From Lachnospiraceae bacterium AD3010 (GTDB taxonomy: Bacteria > Bacillota > Clostridia > Lachnospirales > Lachnospiraceae): a DNA stretch of 44,397 nucleotides. Below are positions 1 through 7,158 of the stretch, in pieces. The translations under genes and the position numbers were made by a program. Location: assembly GCA_000622025.1 (NCBI GenBank), contig KK211389.1:315457-359853 (forward strand). Direction: 5' to 3'. Each line of letters opens with the position of its first letter. The first letter of the stretch is position 1. Under the pieces are notes generated by a model. The model did not search any database, had not been told where the DNA came from, and was given only the letters and a program-made list of their open reading frames with translations.

Positions 1-357
1 TGCTTCGATTTCCGGCTCTATCTCAGGCACCGGCGCTGCTTCTGGCTCCGGCACCGCTTCAATCTCCGGCTCTATCTCAGGTACCGGCGCAGCTTCAAGT
101 TCCGGCACTGCTTCGATTTCCGGTTCAATCTCAGGCTCCGGCACTGCTTCGATTTCCGGCTCTATCTCAGGTACCGGTGCTGCTTCAGGCTCCGGCGCTG
201 CTTCTATTTCCGGCTCCATCTCAGGTTCAGGCGCTGCCTCCGGCTCCGGCACTGCTTCGATTTCCGGTTCTATCTCAGGCACGGGTACTGGCTCGGGTTC
301 TACTTCCGGCACCGCTTCAATTTCCGGCGCTGCTTCAATTTCCGGCGCTGCTTCAAT
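1..357. repeat. Tandem 54-bp coding repeats with an 18-bp sub-period
   Basis: Each 54-bp unit encodes 18 residues made of three six-residue blocks. The first two units are complete, the third lacks one 18-bp block, and the later ones are more diverged. Changes are mostly silent or swap Val, Ala, Leu and Pro, so the frame is kept. The array reaches the left edge and its full copy number cannot be seen. Confidence 0.85.
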
Positions 358-669
358 CCCTTCACCGGGTGCAGGCGCACTCTTACCACCTGCAGCAATT
401 AGCATAGCCTCGATCTCCTCGGTAGACATCATACGGCTGTGATTACTTACTACAGGTTCCGAAACACTTTCTGTACCGGTCACAGACTCTGAAACCGGCG
501 TCATCTCCGGTTCAGGCACTGTTTCAGTTTTGGCTGCAGGCGCAGCAGATGGACCGAACACCTCCTCCAGCGAAGGCAGTCCGGCTTCAACATCTATATT
601 AAGTTTCTTTTCAGATTCCTCTACCGATCTTAGTAGGGCGTCAAGATAACTCTCTTCCGTGCTGCTCAT
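1..669 (-). CDS. Pro/Glu-rich repeat protein, N-terminal part
   Basis: The reading frame is open from an ATG at 669 to the left edge (223 codons seen), so the C-terminus is missing. The first 60 or so residues are ordinary sequence ([19 protein letters not shown]). A peptide [15 protein letters not shown] follows near residue 83; it resembles the short EIDALL-type peptide at the N-terminus of the flagellar switch proteins FliM and FliN. From about residue 105 the protein is built of six-residue blocks such as [12 protein letters not shown] and EIEPEI, giving a proline-spaced, strongly acidic and probably disordered stretch. There is no signal peptide, so a cytoplasmic location is likely. A promoter lies about 100 bp upstream; no strong Shine-Dalgarno sequence precedes the ATG. 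Function unknown; a scaffold or chemotaxis/motility-associated role is only a guess. Confidence 0.75.
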   Translation of the reverse strand, partial: MSSTEESYLDALLRSVEESEKKLNIDVEAGLPSLEEVFGPSAAPAAKTETVPEPEMTPVSESVTGTESVSEPVVSNHSRMMSTEEIEAMLIAAGGKSAPAPGEGIEAAPEIEAAPEIEAVPEVEPEPVPVPEIEPEIEAVPEPEAAPEPEMEPEIEAAPEPEAAPVPEIEPEIEAVPEPEIEPEIEAVPELEAAPVPEIEPEIEAVPEPEAAPVPEIEPEIEA

Positions 670-767
670 ATCTGATTAGTTTATCACATATCTTTTTTAT
701 CTTCCACCACAGGATTTAATCCGACAGCGTAAGCCTGATTTCTACGCAGAAATATTTTTTAATATCC

Positions 768-796
768 ATTATAGCCCAAGGTCCCAATAGTATCAG
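768..796 (-). promoter_or_regulatory. Promoter of the left-edge repeat protein
   Basis: Read on the minus strand: -35 CTGATA (complement of 791-796), a 17-bp spacer and a perfect -10 TATAAT (complement of 768-773). It implies a 5' leader of roughly 90 nt. The leader holds a small ATTTCT/AGAAAT inverted repeat near 738-753. Confidence 0.6.
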
Positions 797-892
797 GAGC
801 GAAAATGACAAAAGAACGTTTGCATAGCCTGAAAAACACATAAAATACAAGCGAATTATACCACAAAACGACGAGTAAAAACCACGCGTATC

Positions 893-921
893 TGTTCATC
901 CTGCTGATAGCGTGCTATAAT
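893..921 (+). promoter_or_regulatory. Promoter of moaC
   Basis: A perfect TATAAT at 916-921 is preceded by TG at 913-914 (extended -10). The hexamer 17 bp upstream, TGTTCA at 893-898, is a weak -35. It lies about 45 bp before the moaC ATG. The 670-968 gap otherwise holds only this promoter and the divergent one at 768-796. Confidence 0.55.
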
Positions 922-968
922 GCAGGGAAACTAGCATAGCGATCGAAAGAATAAAAAGACACAGTAAG

Positions 969-1460
969 ATGGATACAGGATCAGACTTTACACACTTTGA
1001 CGACGAAGGAAACGCAAGGATGGTCACGGTTGCGGAAAAGGATATCACCCGTCGGACGGCAACTGCGGGAGCCAGAGTTCTTGTGAACAGGGATACCTTT
1101 GAACTCATAAAAAGCGGCGGTATAAAAAAGGGTGATGTTTTAACGGTTGCCCAGATCGCAGGCATTATGGGAGCGAAACGCACACCGGAGCTTATCCCTA
1201 TGTGTCATCCCGTGATAATAGACGGTGCAGATCTCCGCCTTCACCTCAATAAAAGGGACTGCTCCGTAGAAATAGAGGCCACGATTACCTGCACAGGAAG
1301 GACAGGGGTTGAGATGGAGGCAATAACCGCTGTTTCTGTTGCTGCAATGACGGTATACGATATGTGCAAGGCCGTCCAGCGTGATATTAAACTTACGGAT
1401 ATCCGCCTGCTTAAGAAAACCGGTGGAATACACGGAGATTATTATTCCCCTTCCGGCTGA
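969..1460 (+). CDS. moaC: Cyclic pyranopterin monophosphate synthase MoaC
   Basis: MoaC converts the cyclic 8,9-dihydro-GTP intermediate made by MoaA into cPMP in molybdenum cofactor synthesis. The 163-aa length is normal. The family signatures are present: GAKRTPELIPMCHP with His80, TGVEMEA with Glu115 and Glu117, YDMCKAVQ with Asp131 and Lys134, and Lys54 in GGIKKGD; these align with the known E. coli active-site residues. The C-terminal loop reads KTGGIHGDY where E. coli has KSGGKSGD, so one loop lysine is replaced by Ile. The start has only a weak ribosome binding site, but the MoaC N-terminus begins close behind it. No other moa or mob gene is in the window, so its partners must lie elsewhere. 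Confidence 0.95.
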   Translation: MDTGSDFTHFDDEGNARMVTVAEKDITRRTATAGARVLVNRDTFELIKSGGIKKGDVLTVAQIAGIMGAKRTPELIPMCHPVIIDGADLRLHLNKRDCSVEIEATITCTGRTGVEMEAITAVSVAAMTVYDMCKAVQRDIKLTDIRLLKKTGGIHGDYYSPSG

Positions 1461-1482
1461 AACCGGCATAGCGGCATATATC

Positions 1483-1524
1483 AAAAAAGCAGGGAAGATG
1501 CAGCTCCATTCCGCACATCCCTGC
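1483..1524 (-). terminator. Intrinsic terminator of the flavodoxin-DUF3793 operon
   Basis: On the minus strand a GCAGGGA / TCCCTGC stem with a 22-nt loop is followed directly by six T (complement of 1483-1488). It sits 28 bp beyond the DUF3793 stop codon and also lies downstream of the convergent moaC gene. Confidence 0.7.
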
Positions 1525-1552
1525 CTTTCAGGATTCAAAAAGACCCTGCAGG

Positions 1553-2122
1553 TCACTGACCTTTTATCAATAATTCAAGACTTTTTCCTTTTTTTACCTC
1601 TTTCTTAAAATAATCCCTGCACCTCTTAAATCTCTCAAAGGTGCTCTTTGCTTCGTCTTCATTGCTGTATGCTTTCCAGCTGCCTGTGCATTTCACTCCC
1701 CGGCAGGAATCTCTCATAAAGCATCTTACGTCCGACGGGGGATAGCCCAGAAAAAGGCCTATTTCATGGGGGAAATCCTTGTCATTCAGAAGGTGACTCA
1801 CCAGCTGTACGAGACAGCAGTCCGGATCTCCGCAGCAATATCCCTTGCGGGACAGTATATCTTCTGCCTCAGGAAGGTCGAGGTCTGCTTTAAGCATTTC
1901 CGGACGGTAAATATAAACAAGGGTATATTTTTTGTTTTTTCTCACAGGCACGATCCTCAAGCCCTTTTTTGTAAGTTTATGATTTAATTCCCGGATTTCC
2001 CCCAGAATATTGTCACAGCATCCATATACTGTGAAAAGGCTTCCGGTCTTCATGCCTGCAAGTGTAGGAGAACAGTATTCTATGAGTAAATTTCTTATAT
2101 TACAAACTCCTGCGTTGATCAT
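1553..2122 (-). CDS. DUF3793 family protein
   Basis: A 189-aa cysteine-rich protein matching the DUF3793 pattern as I recall it: LIEYCSPTLAGMKTGSLF near the N-terminus, a central LVYIYRPEML, then RKGYCCGDPDCCLVQL, PHEIGLFLGYPPSDV and a CTGSWKAYSNEDEA tail. I placed the start at the ATG at 2122, one base after the flavodoxin stop codon, rather than at an ATG 60 bp upstream inside the flavodoxin gene; a GGAG lies about 10 bases before the chosen start. Function unknown. Its close coupling to a flavodoxin suggests a link with low-potential electron transfer or metal handling, but that is inference. Confidence 0.85.
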   Translation of the reverse strand: MINAGVCNIRNLLIEYCSPTLAGMKTGSLFTVYGCCDNILGEIRELNHKLTKKGLRIVPVRKNKKYTLVYIYRPEMLKADLDLPEAEDILSRKGYCCGDPDCCLVQLVSHLLNDKDFPHEIGLFLGYPPSDVRCFMRDSCRGVKCTGSWKAYSNEDEAKSTFERFKRCRDYFKKEVKKGKSLELLIKGQ

Positions 2123-2123
2123 T

Positions 2124-2546
2124 CTATGCGAGAGCCGCTCCAAGAGCTTTACAATTATTAACCGCCTCGTCATCAGGTGCATTATTGGCTATAACACTTT
2201 CCGTAACAAGGCTGATGCCTGCTGAGCTGCACCTGTCTTCCCAGTCACGCATCCACTGCCCGTCTCCCCAGCCGTATGACCCGAAAAGAGCAACCTTCTT
2301 CCCGGCAAGAGAGGCCTCAATACCAGTAAACATAGGGTCAAATTCCGATTCCTCCAGGACCTCGGCTCCCATCGCGGGACAGCCGAATGCTACCGAATCA
2401 AAGCCCGACAGCTTATCCTGTCCAAATTCCGAAGCGGTAAAAACATCTACAGCAGCCCCGGCTCCCCTGGCGCCCTCTGCTACCGCATCTGCCATTGCTT
2501 TAGTGTTTCCGGTTCCGCTCCAATAAACCACTGCTGTTTTATTCAT
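2124..2546 (-). CDS. Short-chain flavodoxin
   Basis: A 140-aa FMN-binding electron carrier. The phosphate-binding loop SGTGNTKAMA (residues 10-19) follows the first beta strand TAVVYW. Later flavin-loop regions are FGCPAMGAEVLEE and LFGSYGWGDGQWM, the latter typical of clostridial flavodoxins with a Gly-Trp next to the isoalloxazine ring. The length fits the short-chain class. The start codon follows a strong AAGGAGGAAAG site. It is the first gene of a two-gene unit with DUF3793 and is divergent from a TetR regulator. A palindrome lies directly upstream of its ribosome binding site, so repression by that regulator is plausible. Confidence 0.92.
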   Translation of the reverse strand: MNKTAVVYWSGTGNTKAMADAVAEGARGAGAAVDVFTASEFGQDKLSGFDSVAFGCPAMGAEVLEESEFDPMFTGIEASLAGKKVALFGSYGWGDGQWMRDWEDRCSSAGISLVTESVIANNAPDDEAVNNCKALGAALA

Positions 2547-2558
2547 TCTTTCCTCCTT

Positions 2559-2576
2559 GGTTAGATTTATCTAACC
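2559..2576. promoter_or_regulatory. Perfect 18-bp palindrome, likely TetR operator
   Basis: GGTTAGAT-TT-ATCTAACC is a perfect inverted repeat (8-bp arms, 2-bp centre) beginning just upstream of the flavodoxin Shine-Dalgarno sequence. Related TTTAGATA and ATATCTGAA half-sites occur at about 2618-2625 and 2708-2716. Size, symmetry and position between a divergent TetR gene and its neighbour are those of a TetR-family operator. Binding is inferred. Confidence 0.55.
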
Positions 2577-2591
2577 CATCAGCTTATTTTT

Positions 2592-2610
2592 TGCCCCGTT
2601 TTGCGGGGCA
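2592..2610. other. GC-rich hairpin in the flavodoxin-tetR intergenic region
   Basis: TGCCCCG / CGGGGCA is a perfect 7-bp stem with a 5-nt loop. T-rich sequence lies before it on the plus strand but not after it on either strand, so it is not a standard terminator. It would sit in the flavodoxin leader if transcription starts further upstream. Role unknown. Confidence 0.4.
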
Positions 2611-2720
2611 TTATGAGTTTAGATATGTTTAATTTTGATTCGATATATTTAACTATCTGTCACAATATTACCACCGCTCTATTCAAATGTCAACAGCGAT
2701 TTAAAAATATATCTGAATGC

Positions 2721-2749
2721 TTGACGGGCGCTGCCTCTTTATATAGTAT
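2721..2749 (+). promoter_or_regulatory. Promoter of the tetR-thiN-SGNH-GH13 group
   Basis: TTGACG at 2721-2726 (five of six consensus) and TAGTAT at 2744-2749 (four of six) with 17-bp spacing, 53 bp before the TetR start codon. A GGAAAGGAAGG ribosome binding site follows at 2790-2800. Confidence 0.5.
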
Positions 2750-2802
2750 AAAACCGTTGCACAACTATTGATGCGTAACATTCAGGCCGGAAAGGAAGGG
2801 TA

Positions 2803-3426
2803 ATGGCTCCTAAGGTTAAATTCCAACGTGAAGAAATTGCAGCGGCAGCACTTCAGGTCCTTAGAAATAAGGGGGTAAGCGGTGTCACTTCCCGGGAGGT
2901 GGGAAATGAGCTCGGAGTTTCCTCCCGTCCTATCTTTACCTGGTATGATTCCATGGATGAGCTTATGGAAGACGTATATAAGCTTGCCAGGGAAAAATAC
3001 AGGGAATATCTGGAAAACGGGCTTATGGAGGAAATCCCTTTTTTCGGTGTAGGCAAACAGTACCTTAAGTTTGCAAAAGATGAGCCTGAAATGTATAAGC
3101 TCTTATTTCTTGAGAAAGGTAGGAGCTCCCGGGGCTATGCCATGGAGTCCCTCAGTTTCTCGCAGGATCTGGTCAGAGAATCCTTAAGCAGGATATATAA
3201 TATTGATGGAAAAACTGCCGACCGTTACTTCAGAAATCTCTGGTTTGTGGTTTTTGCCTTGGCTACATTAATAGTGACCGAGGACTGTCCCTATACGGAA
3301 AAGGAAATGCAGGAAACGCTGACGGAAATGAGTCTCGCCTTATGTAAGGCGTACAAGGAAATCCCCGGATTTCCGGATGGAAAGTACGATCGGGACAAAA
3401 TTTTCAGTGAGCTTGTGAAAAAATAA
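2803..3426 (+). CDS. TetR/AcrR family transcriptional regulator
   Basis: A 207-aa one-component repressor. Residues 8-54 form the TetR-type helix-turn-helix (EEIAAAALQVLRNKG, then TSREVGNELGVSS, then the FTWYDSMDELM segment where other family members have YxHFxxKxxL). The rest is the helical ligand-binding and dimer domain, which is specific to each regulator and does not reveal the ligand. It is divergent from flavodoxin-DUF3793 and is the first gene of a plus-strand group, the next gene starting 4 bp after its stop. The palindrome at 2559-2576 is its most likely operator. It may control the flavodoxin pair, its own group, or both. Confidence 0.9.
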   Translation: MAPKVKFQREEIAAAALQVLRNKGVSGVTSREVGNELGVSSRPIFTWYDSMDELMEDVYKLAREKYREYLENGLMEEIPFFGVGKQYLKFAKDEPEMYKLLFLEKGRSSRGYAMESLSFSQDLVRESLSRIYNIDGKTADRYFRNLWFVVFALATLIVTEDCPYTEKEMQETLTEMSLALCKAYKEIPGFPDGKYDRDKIFSELVKK

Positions 3427-3430
3427 GGAT

Positions 3431-4051
3431 ATGAAACGCTGCACAATCATCGGCGGTGCTGATATCGCCGATTATCAAAGGATCAGTGAATATATAAGGA
3501 ATGACGACTATGTCATATATTGTGACAGCGGCCTGAAGCACCGCAGCGGATTAAAATCTGAGCCCTCCCTTATTGTGGGTGACTTTGATTCATACGAAAA
3601 TCCCTGCCTTCAGACCGAAACTATAGTCCTTCCCACGGAAAAGGATGATACTGATACCCTTTTTGCCGTAAAAGAAGGGGTGCGCCGCGGATTTGAGGAT
3701 TTTCTGCTTCTGGGGGTGACCGGCGGAAGGCTTGATCATACCCTGGGTAATGTATATATCCTCCTTTATCTTGATTCCCTTGGGAAAAGCGCTCTTCTTG
3801 TTGATGATCTTTCGGAAATGGAGATCGTTTCCTCCCTGACTAAGGAGATAAGCTGCGATTTCAGCTTCTTTTCCCTTATCAATATTATGGGAACTGCCCG
3901 TGGGATAACCATAAGAAATGCGAAATACCCTCTTAATGATGCCGAGATCAGCTGTGAATATCAGTACGGCATAAGTAATGAGGTGCTTCCGGGTAAAAAA
4001 GCCCTTGTCTCGGTTTCTGAGGGTAAGCTCCTTCTTATCAGAGTGTTTTAA
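3431..4051 (+). CDS. thiN: Thiamine pyrophosphokinase
   Basis: Transfers pyrophosphate from ATP to thiamine to make thiamine diphosphate. Length 206 aa, normal for the family. The catalytic-domain motifs are all visible: CDSGL (residue 31 on), IVGDFDSYEN (48-57), PTEKDDTDTLFA (68-79) and GVTGGRLDHTLGN (94-106), with the acidic residues that hold magnesium and the pyrophosphate donor. A smaller beta-rich thiamine-binding region follows. The gene starts 4 bp after the TetR stop codon, suggesting translational coupling. I saw no TPP riboswitch in the leader of this group. In many clostridia thiN follows rpe and rsgA; here it does not. Confidence 0.93.
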   Translation: MKRCTIIGGADIADYQRISEYIRNDDYVIYCDSGLKHRSGLKSEPSLIVGDFDSYENPCLQTETIVLPTEKDDTDTLFAVKEGVRRGFEDFLLLGVTGGRLDHTLGNVYILLYLDSLGKSALLVDDLSEMEIVSSLTKEISCDFSFFSLINIMGTARGITIRNAKYPLNDAEISCEYQYGISNEVLPGKKALVSVSEGKLLLIRVF

Positions 4052-4073
4052 CAAAAGCTATGATTTGGATGAT

Positions 4074-5309
4074 ATGAAAAAATACCTTATTCTAATCACT
4101 ATCGGAATCACAGGCGTGATACTCGCCTGGATCATAATATTCGGTCTCCGCTCCGGTGACAAACGCCTGCCGGTCTCCGCCAACAGCACTATCGTAATAG
4201 GCGGTGACGGCTCTCAGGAAAGCACAGCTATAAATGAAAGCGGGGTAAAGCCGCTCTCTACAGGAGAAGAAACCCTGACTCCTCCCATCGACGGTGAAGA
4301 CAGGGAAAAGCTCTTAGAAAGGCTGGCATCCGTGGAAGGCTTAAGTCCCGGACCCGATACGGGTTATATCTTTGTGGGAGACAGCCGCTTCGTTAATATG
4401 AATTCCGTATGCGGTATTTCAAAAACCGATAATCTTTTTATGGTGGCAAAGGTCGGTGAAGGATACAGCTGGTTTAATGATACCGCTCTTTCCCAGATAA
4501 AGAGGATCATCTCCTCCGGCCTTTTCAATAAGTGGAAGCTTATCATCTGCCTTGGAATAAATGATCTTGGAAACTGCGATAAGTATGTGAAAAAATACGA
4601 GGACCTTAAAGCCGATTATGATATGGTCCTGGTATCCGTAAACCCCGTGGAGCATTACGGAAATCTTTCAAATGAAGGTATCGACAAGTTTAATTCAGCC
4701 TTAAAAACCCTGTCTCTTCCATACATTGATACCTTTGATCTCCTCCTATCTACCGGATATTCCACATCAGACGGACTTCATTATAAGGAGGATACAACGA
4801 AAAAAATATATAACGGGATCCTCCTGGGACTTGAGGACATATCCCCCGGAACACTGAAGCCCCAGTCGGACGGGATACTGAGTGATGCCGCTTTAAGTAA
4901 GAAAAACAGCATACAAAACGATATCATCGCCCAGAATAAATATGTTAAAAAAGAAAGTAATCCCGAATCGATCATGGATCAAGAAATGCTTGATGAATTC
5001 TTAAAAACCCTTGATGAATCCGGAGAGGACAAAACCGGTACCACAGAGATACAGGAAGCATCCGAAGCTGAAAGTACCGAAGCATCGACGGAAGAAGTTC
5101 AGGAGGATACAGAGGAAGAAAAGCAGGAAACGGAAAGCGCTGAAGAAAACAGCAATAATGAAGAAGAGGAACAGCGGCTGGAAGAAGAGCGTCGGGAGGA
5201 AGAAGAACGACGTGCCGAAGAGGAACGTCTCGAAGAAGAACGACGCCGTGAAGAAGAAGAAAAACGCCGCGAAGAAGAGGAGCAGGCAGCAGAGGAGCAG
5301 GAGGAGTAA
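4074..5309 (+). CDS. Membrane-anchored SGNH hydrolase with charged helical tail
   Basis: The 411-aa protein starts at an ATG directly before the hydrophobic segment (residues 4-25), which would hold it on the outer face of the membrane. The SGNH/GDSL esterase blocks follow: VGDSR with Ser104, LGINDLG with Asn163, and SDGLHY with Asp233 and His236; these are the nucleophile, oxyanion and Asp-x-x-His elements of the family. Such enzymes often remove acetyl or acyl groups from polysaccharides or peptidoglycan; the substrate here is unknown. Residues 330-411 are almost only Glu, Arg, Lys and Gln, with runs of Glu alternating with Arg, as in single alpha-helices or coiled coils. A longer upstream start would lie inside thiN and was not used. 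Confidence 0.85.
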   Translation: MKKYLILITIGITGVILAWIIIFGLRSGDKRLPVSANSTIVIGGDGSQESTAINESGVKPLSTGEETLTPPIDGEDREKLLERLASVEGLSPGPDTGYIFVGDSRFVNMNSVCGISKTDNLFMVAKVGEGYSWFNDTALSQIKRIISSGLFNKWKLIICLGINDLGNCDKYVKKYEDLKADYDMVLVSVNPVEHYGNLSNEGIDKFNSALKTLSLPYIDTFDLLLSTGYSTSDGLHYKEDTTKKIYNGILLGLEDISPGTLKPQSDGILSDAALSKKNSIQNDIIAQNKYVKKESNPESIMDQEMLDEFLKTLDESGEDKTGTTEIQEASEAESTEASTEEVQEDTEEEKQETESAEENSNNEEEEQRLEEERREEEERRAEEERLEEERRREEEEKRREEEEQAAEEQEE

Positions 5310-5315
5310 AAGCTT

Positions 5316-7124
5316 ATGGAAAAAACAGCTATTATACTGTCAACCCTTTTTTTGACTGCTTCAGCTCTTTCCGGCTGCAGCATAGATTCGGGTAATACGG
5401 ATAGGATTAAGACAGAGGACTCTTCTTTGGAAAGCACAAGTGAGCTTAAATGGTGGCAGAAAATAAATGCATACGAGATATATGTGAACAGCTTTCAGGA
5501 TTCCGACGGTGACGGTTACGGTGACCTGAACGGCATCCGTTCAAGGCTTGATCACCTTGCAGATCTTGGTGTGGGTGCTATATGGCTTACACCGGTCTAT
5601 GATTCCCCAATGGAGGATAACGGATACGACGTAGCTGATTATTACAGCATTAACACCCGTTACGGAACCATGGAAGATATGGACGCTCTCATAAGGGAAG
5701 CTGACAAAAAGGGCATAAAGGTGGTGATGGACCTTGTATTTAACCACACCTCCGACAGAAGCGAATGGTTTAAGCGTTCCTCTGAAAGCAGGGACAACGA
5801 ATACAGTGACTGGTACATCTGGCGGGATCCTAAAGCAGACGGGAGCGAGCCCAATAACTGGAGAAGTATCTTCGGAGGCTCAGCCTGGACCTGGAATGAG
5901 AATAGAAAGCAGTACTACCTCCACACCTTTGCTTCCTCCCAACCGGATCTGAACTGGGAAAATCCAAAGGTCAGGGATGCCCTTTATGATGTGGCAAATT
6001 TCTGGCTAGATAAGGGCGCAGGGGGCTTCCGTATGGATGCCATTCCCTACATCAAAAAGCCCTCCGACTTTTCCGACGGACCTGCAGATGATTCAGAGGG
6101 AAGATGTGACATTCACATGATGACGGCTAATACCGATGGGATCCTTGACTTTTTAAGGGAGTTCAAGGAGAAGGTTTGCGCAGGAAAGGATATCTTCACC
6201 GTTGGAGAAGCTAACGGGGTTTCACCGGATGACCTTAAATACTGGGTTGGTGAAAATGGCGTTTTTGATATGATATTCGAATTCAGCCATATGAATCTCG
6301 ATTTTGAAGGATCTGAAACCTGGTGTAAGGCAGGAAGCTTCGAGCTTTCCGATCTGAAAAAAGCATTGACCGAAAGCCAGATCGCTACCGCTTCAAACGG
6401 CTGGTATCCGATCTATTTTGAAAACCACGATAAGCCCCGTTCAATCGATCATTTCTTCCCAGAGGGGTCAGACCCCGTACTTGCCGGAAAGGCTCTTGGA
6501 ACAGTTCTTCTTTCCCTTAGGGGAACACCCTTTATCTATCAGGGTGAGGAGCTTGGTCTTACAAATGTGTCCTGGGACTCAATAGATGACTATAATGACC
6601 TGAACTCAAAAAGCCAGTATAACATTGCGATAAAAGAGGGCTTTTCAGAAGAAGAGGCTCTGAGCTTTGTTCACCGCTTCAGCCGTGACAATGCCCGTAC
6701 ACCCATGCAATGGGACAGTAGCATAAACTCCGGATTTACAACCGGTACTCCCTGGCTTCCCCTAAACGAAAATTATAAAGAGGTGAATGCCGAAAATGAA
6801 AATAAGGACACTTCCTCCGTACTCTCCTGGTACCGGAGGCTCTCGGACTTCCGTAAGGGAAATGATATTCTGCTGAAAGGGGAATATAATGAACTCCTTA
6901 ATGAAAATAAGGATATCTATGCCTTTGAACGAAAAGACACTTCCGGAAGACTTGTGATCCTGGTGAATTTCAGTAATAAAGATGCAGGCTTTGATCCTGC
7001 GGAAGCCGGTGTTACAGATAACGAAAAGAAGATACTCTTTTCAAGCTACGGAGACAATGAAGGGGAAAAGGCCGGCTCTATAAAAAGCCTGCGGCCTCTG
7101 GAGGCTGTTATCATCGGGGAGTAA
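5316..7124 (+). CDS. GH13 alpha-glucosidase lipoprotein (oligo-1,6-glucosidase-like)
   Basis: A 602-aa secreted lipoprotein: the signal ends in a lipobox ALSGC with the lipidated Cys21. The GH13 (beta/alpha)8 catalytic regions are visible: DLVFNH (139-144), GGFRMDAI with nucleophile Asp241, VGEAN with acid/base Glu298, and FENHDKPR with Asp372. A SQPDLN motif near 208-213 is the kind seen in subfamily GH13_31 (oligo-1,6-glucosidases and alpha-glucosidases). Calcium-type DSDGDGYGD lies near 62-70. It probably trims short alpha-glucans at the cell surface. The residue after the nucleophile is Ala, which in this subfamily tends to go with alpha-1,4 rather than alpha-1,6 preference; that is inference. 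The start follows an AGGAGG overlapping the end of the SGNH gene, so the two are probably co-translated. Confidence 0.93.
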   Translation: MEKTAIILSTLFLTASALSGCSIDSGNTDRIKTEDSSLESTSELKWWQKINAYEIYVNSFQDSDGDGYGDLNGIRSRLDHLADLGVGAIWLTPVYDSPMEDNGYDVADYYSINTRYGTMEDMDALIREADKKGIKVVMDLVFNHTSDRSEWFKRSSESRDNEYSDWYIWRDPKADGSEPNNWRSIFGGSAWTWNENRKQYYLHTFASSQPDLNWENPKVRDALYDVANFWLDKGAGGFRMDAIPYIKKPSDFSDGPADDSEGRCDIHMMTANTDGILDFLREFKEKVCAGKDIFTVGEANGVSPDDLKYWVGENGVFDMIFEFSHMNLDFEGSETWCKAGSFELSDLKKALTESQIATASNGWYPIYFENHDKPRSIDHFFPEGSDPVLAGKALGTVLLSLRGTPFIYQGEELGLTNVSWDSIDDYNDLNSKSQYNIAIKEGFSEEEALSFVHRFSRDNARTPMQWDSSINSGFTTGTPWLPLNENYKEVNAENENKDTSSVLSWYRRLSDFRKGNDILLKGEYNELLNENKDIYAFERKDTSGRLVILVNFSNKDAGFDPAEAGVTDNEKKILFSSYGDNEGEKAGSIKSLRPLEAVIIGE

Positions 7125-7153
7125 GATTCTTCGGGCTTCGCCCTCAGAATGAC
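7125..7153 (+). repeat. Short copy of the dispersed repeat
   Basis: A 29-bp imperfect palindrome begins directly after the GH13 stop codon: GATTCTTCGGGC, a 3-nt loop, then GCCCTCAGAATGAC. It matches the right end of the long copies at 14668 and 30338. Lying between convergent genes, it may act as a weak two-way hairpin, but it has no T run. Confidence 0.75.
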
Positions 7154-7158
7154 AGTGC

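Noticed and set aside
1-357. CRISPR-like appearance of regular repeats
   Set aside because: The repeats are contiguous, multiples of 18 bp, in frame, and encode a protein; there are no unique spacers.
896-1183. 95-aa minus-strand ORF opposite moaC
   Set aside because: Shadow of moaC; no ribosome binding site and no plausible protein pattern.
3978-4073. N-terminal extension of the SGNH gene
   Set aside because: It lies in the thiN gene in another frame and would bury the signal anchor; the ATG at 4074 fits better.
5011-5437. Lys/Arg-rich plus-strand and Ser-rich minus-strand ORFs
   Set aside because: Both are other-frame readings of the Glu/Arg tail of the SGNH protein.
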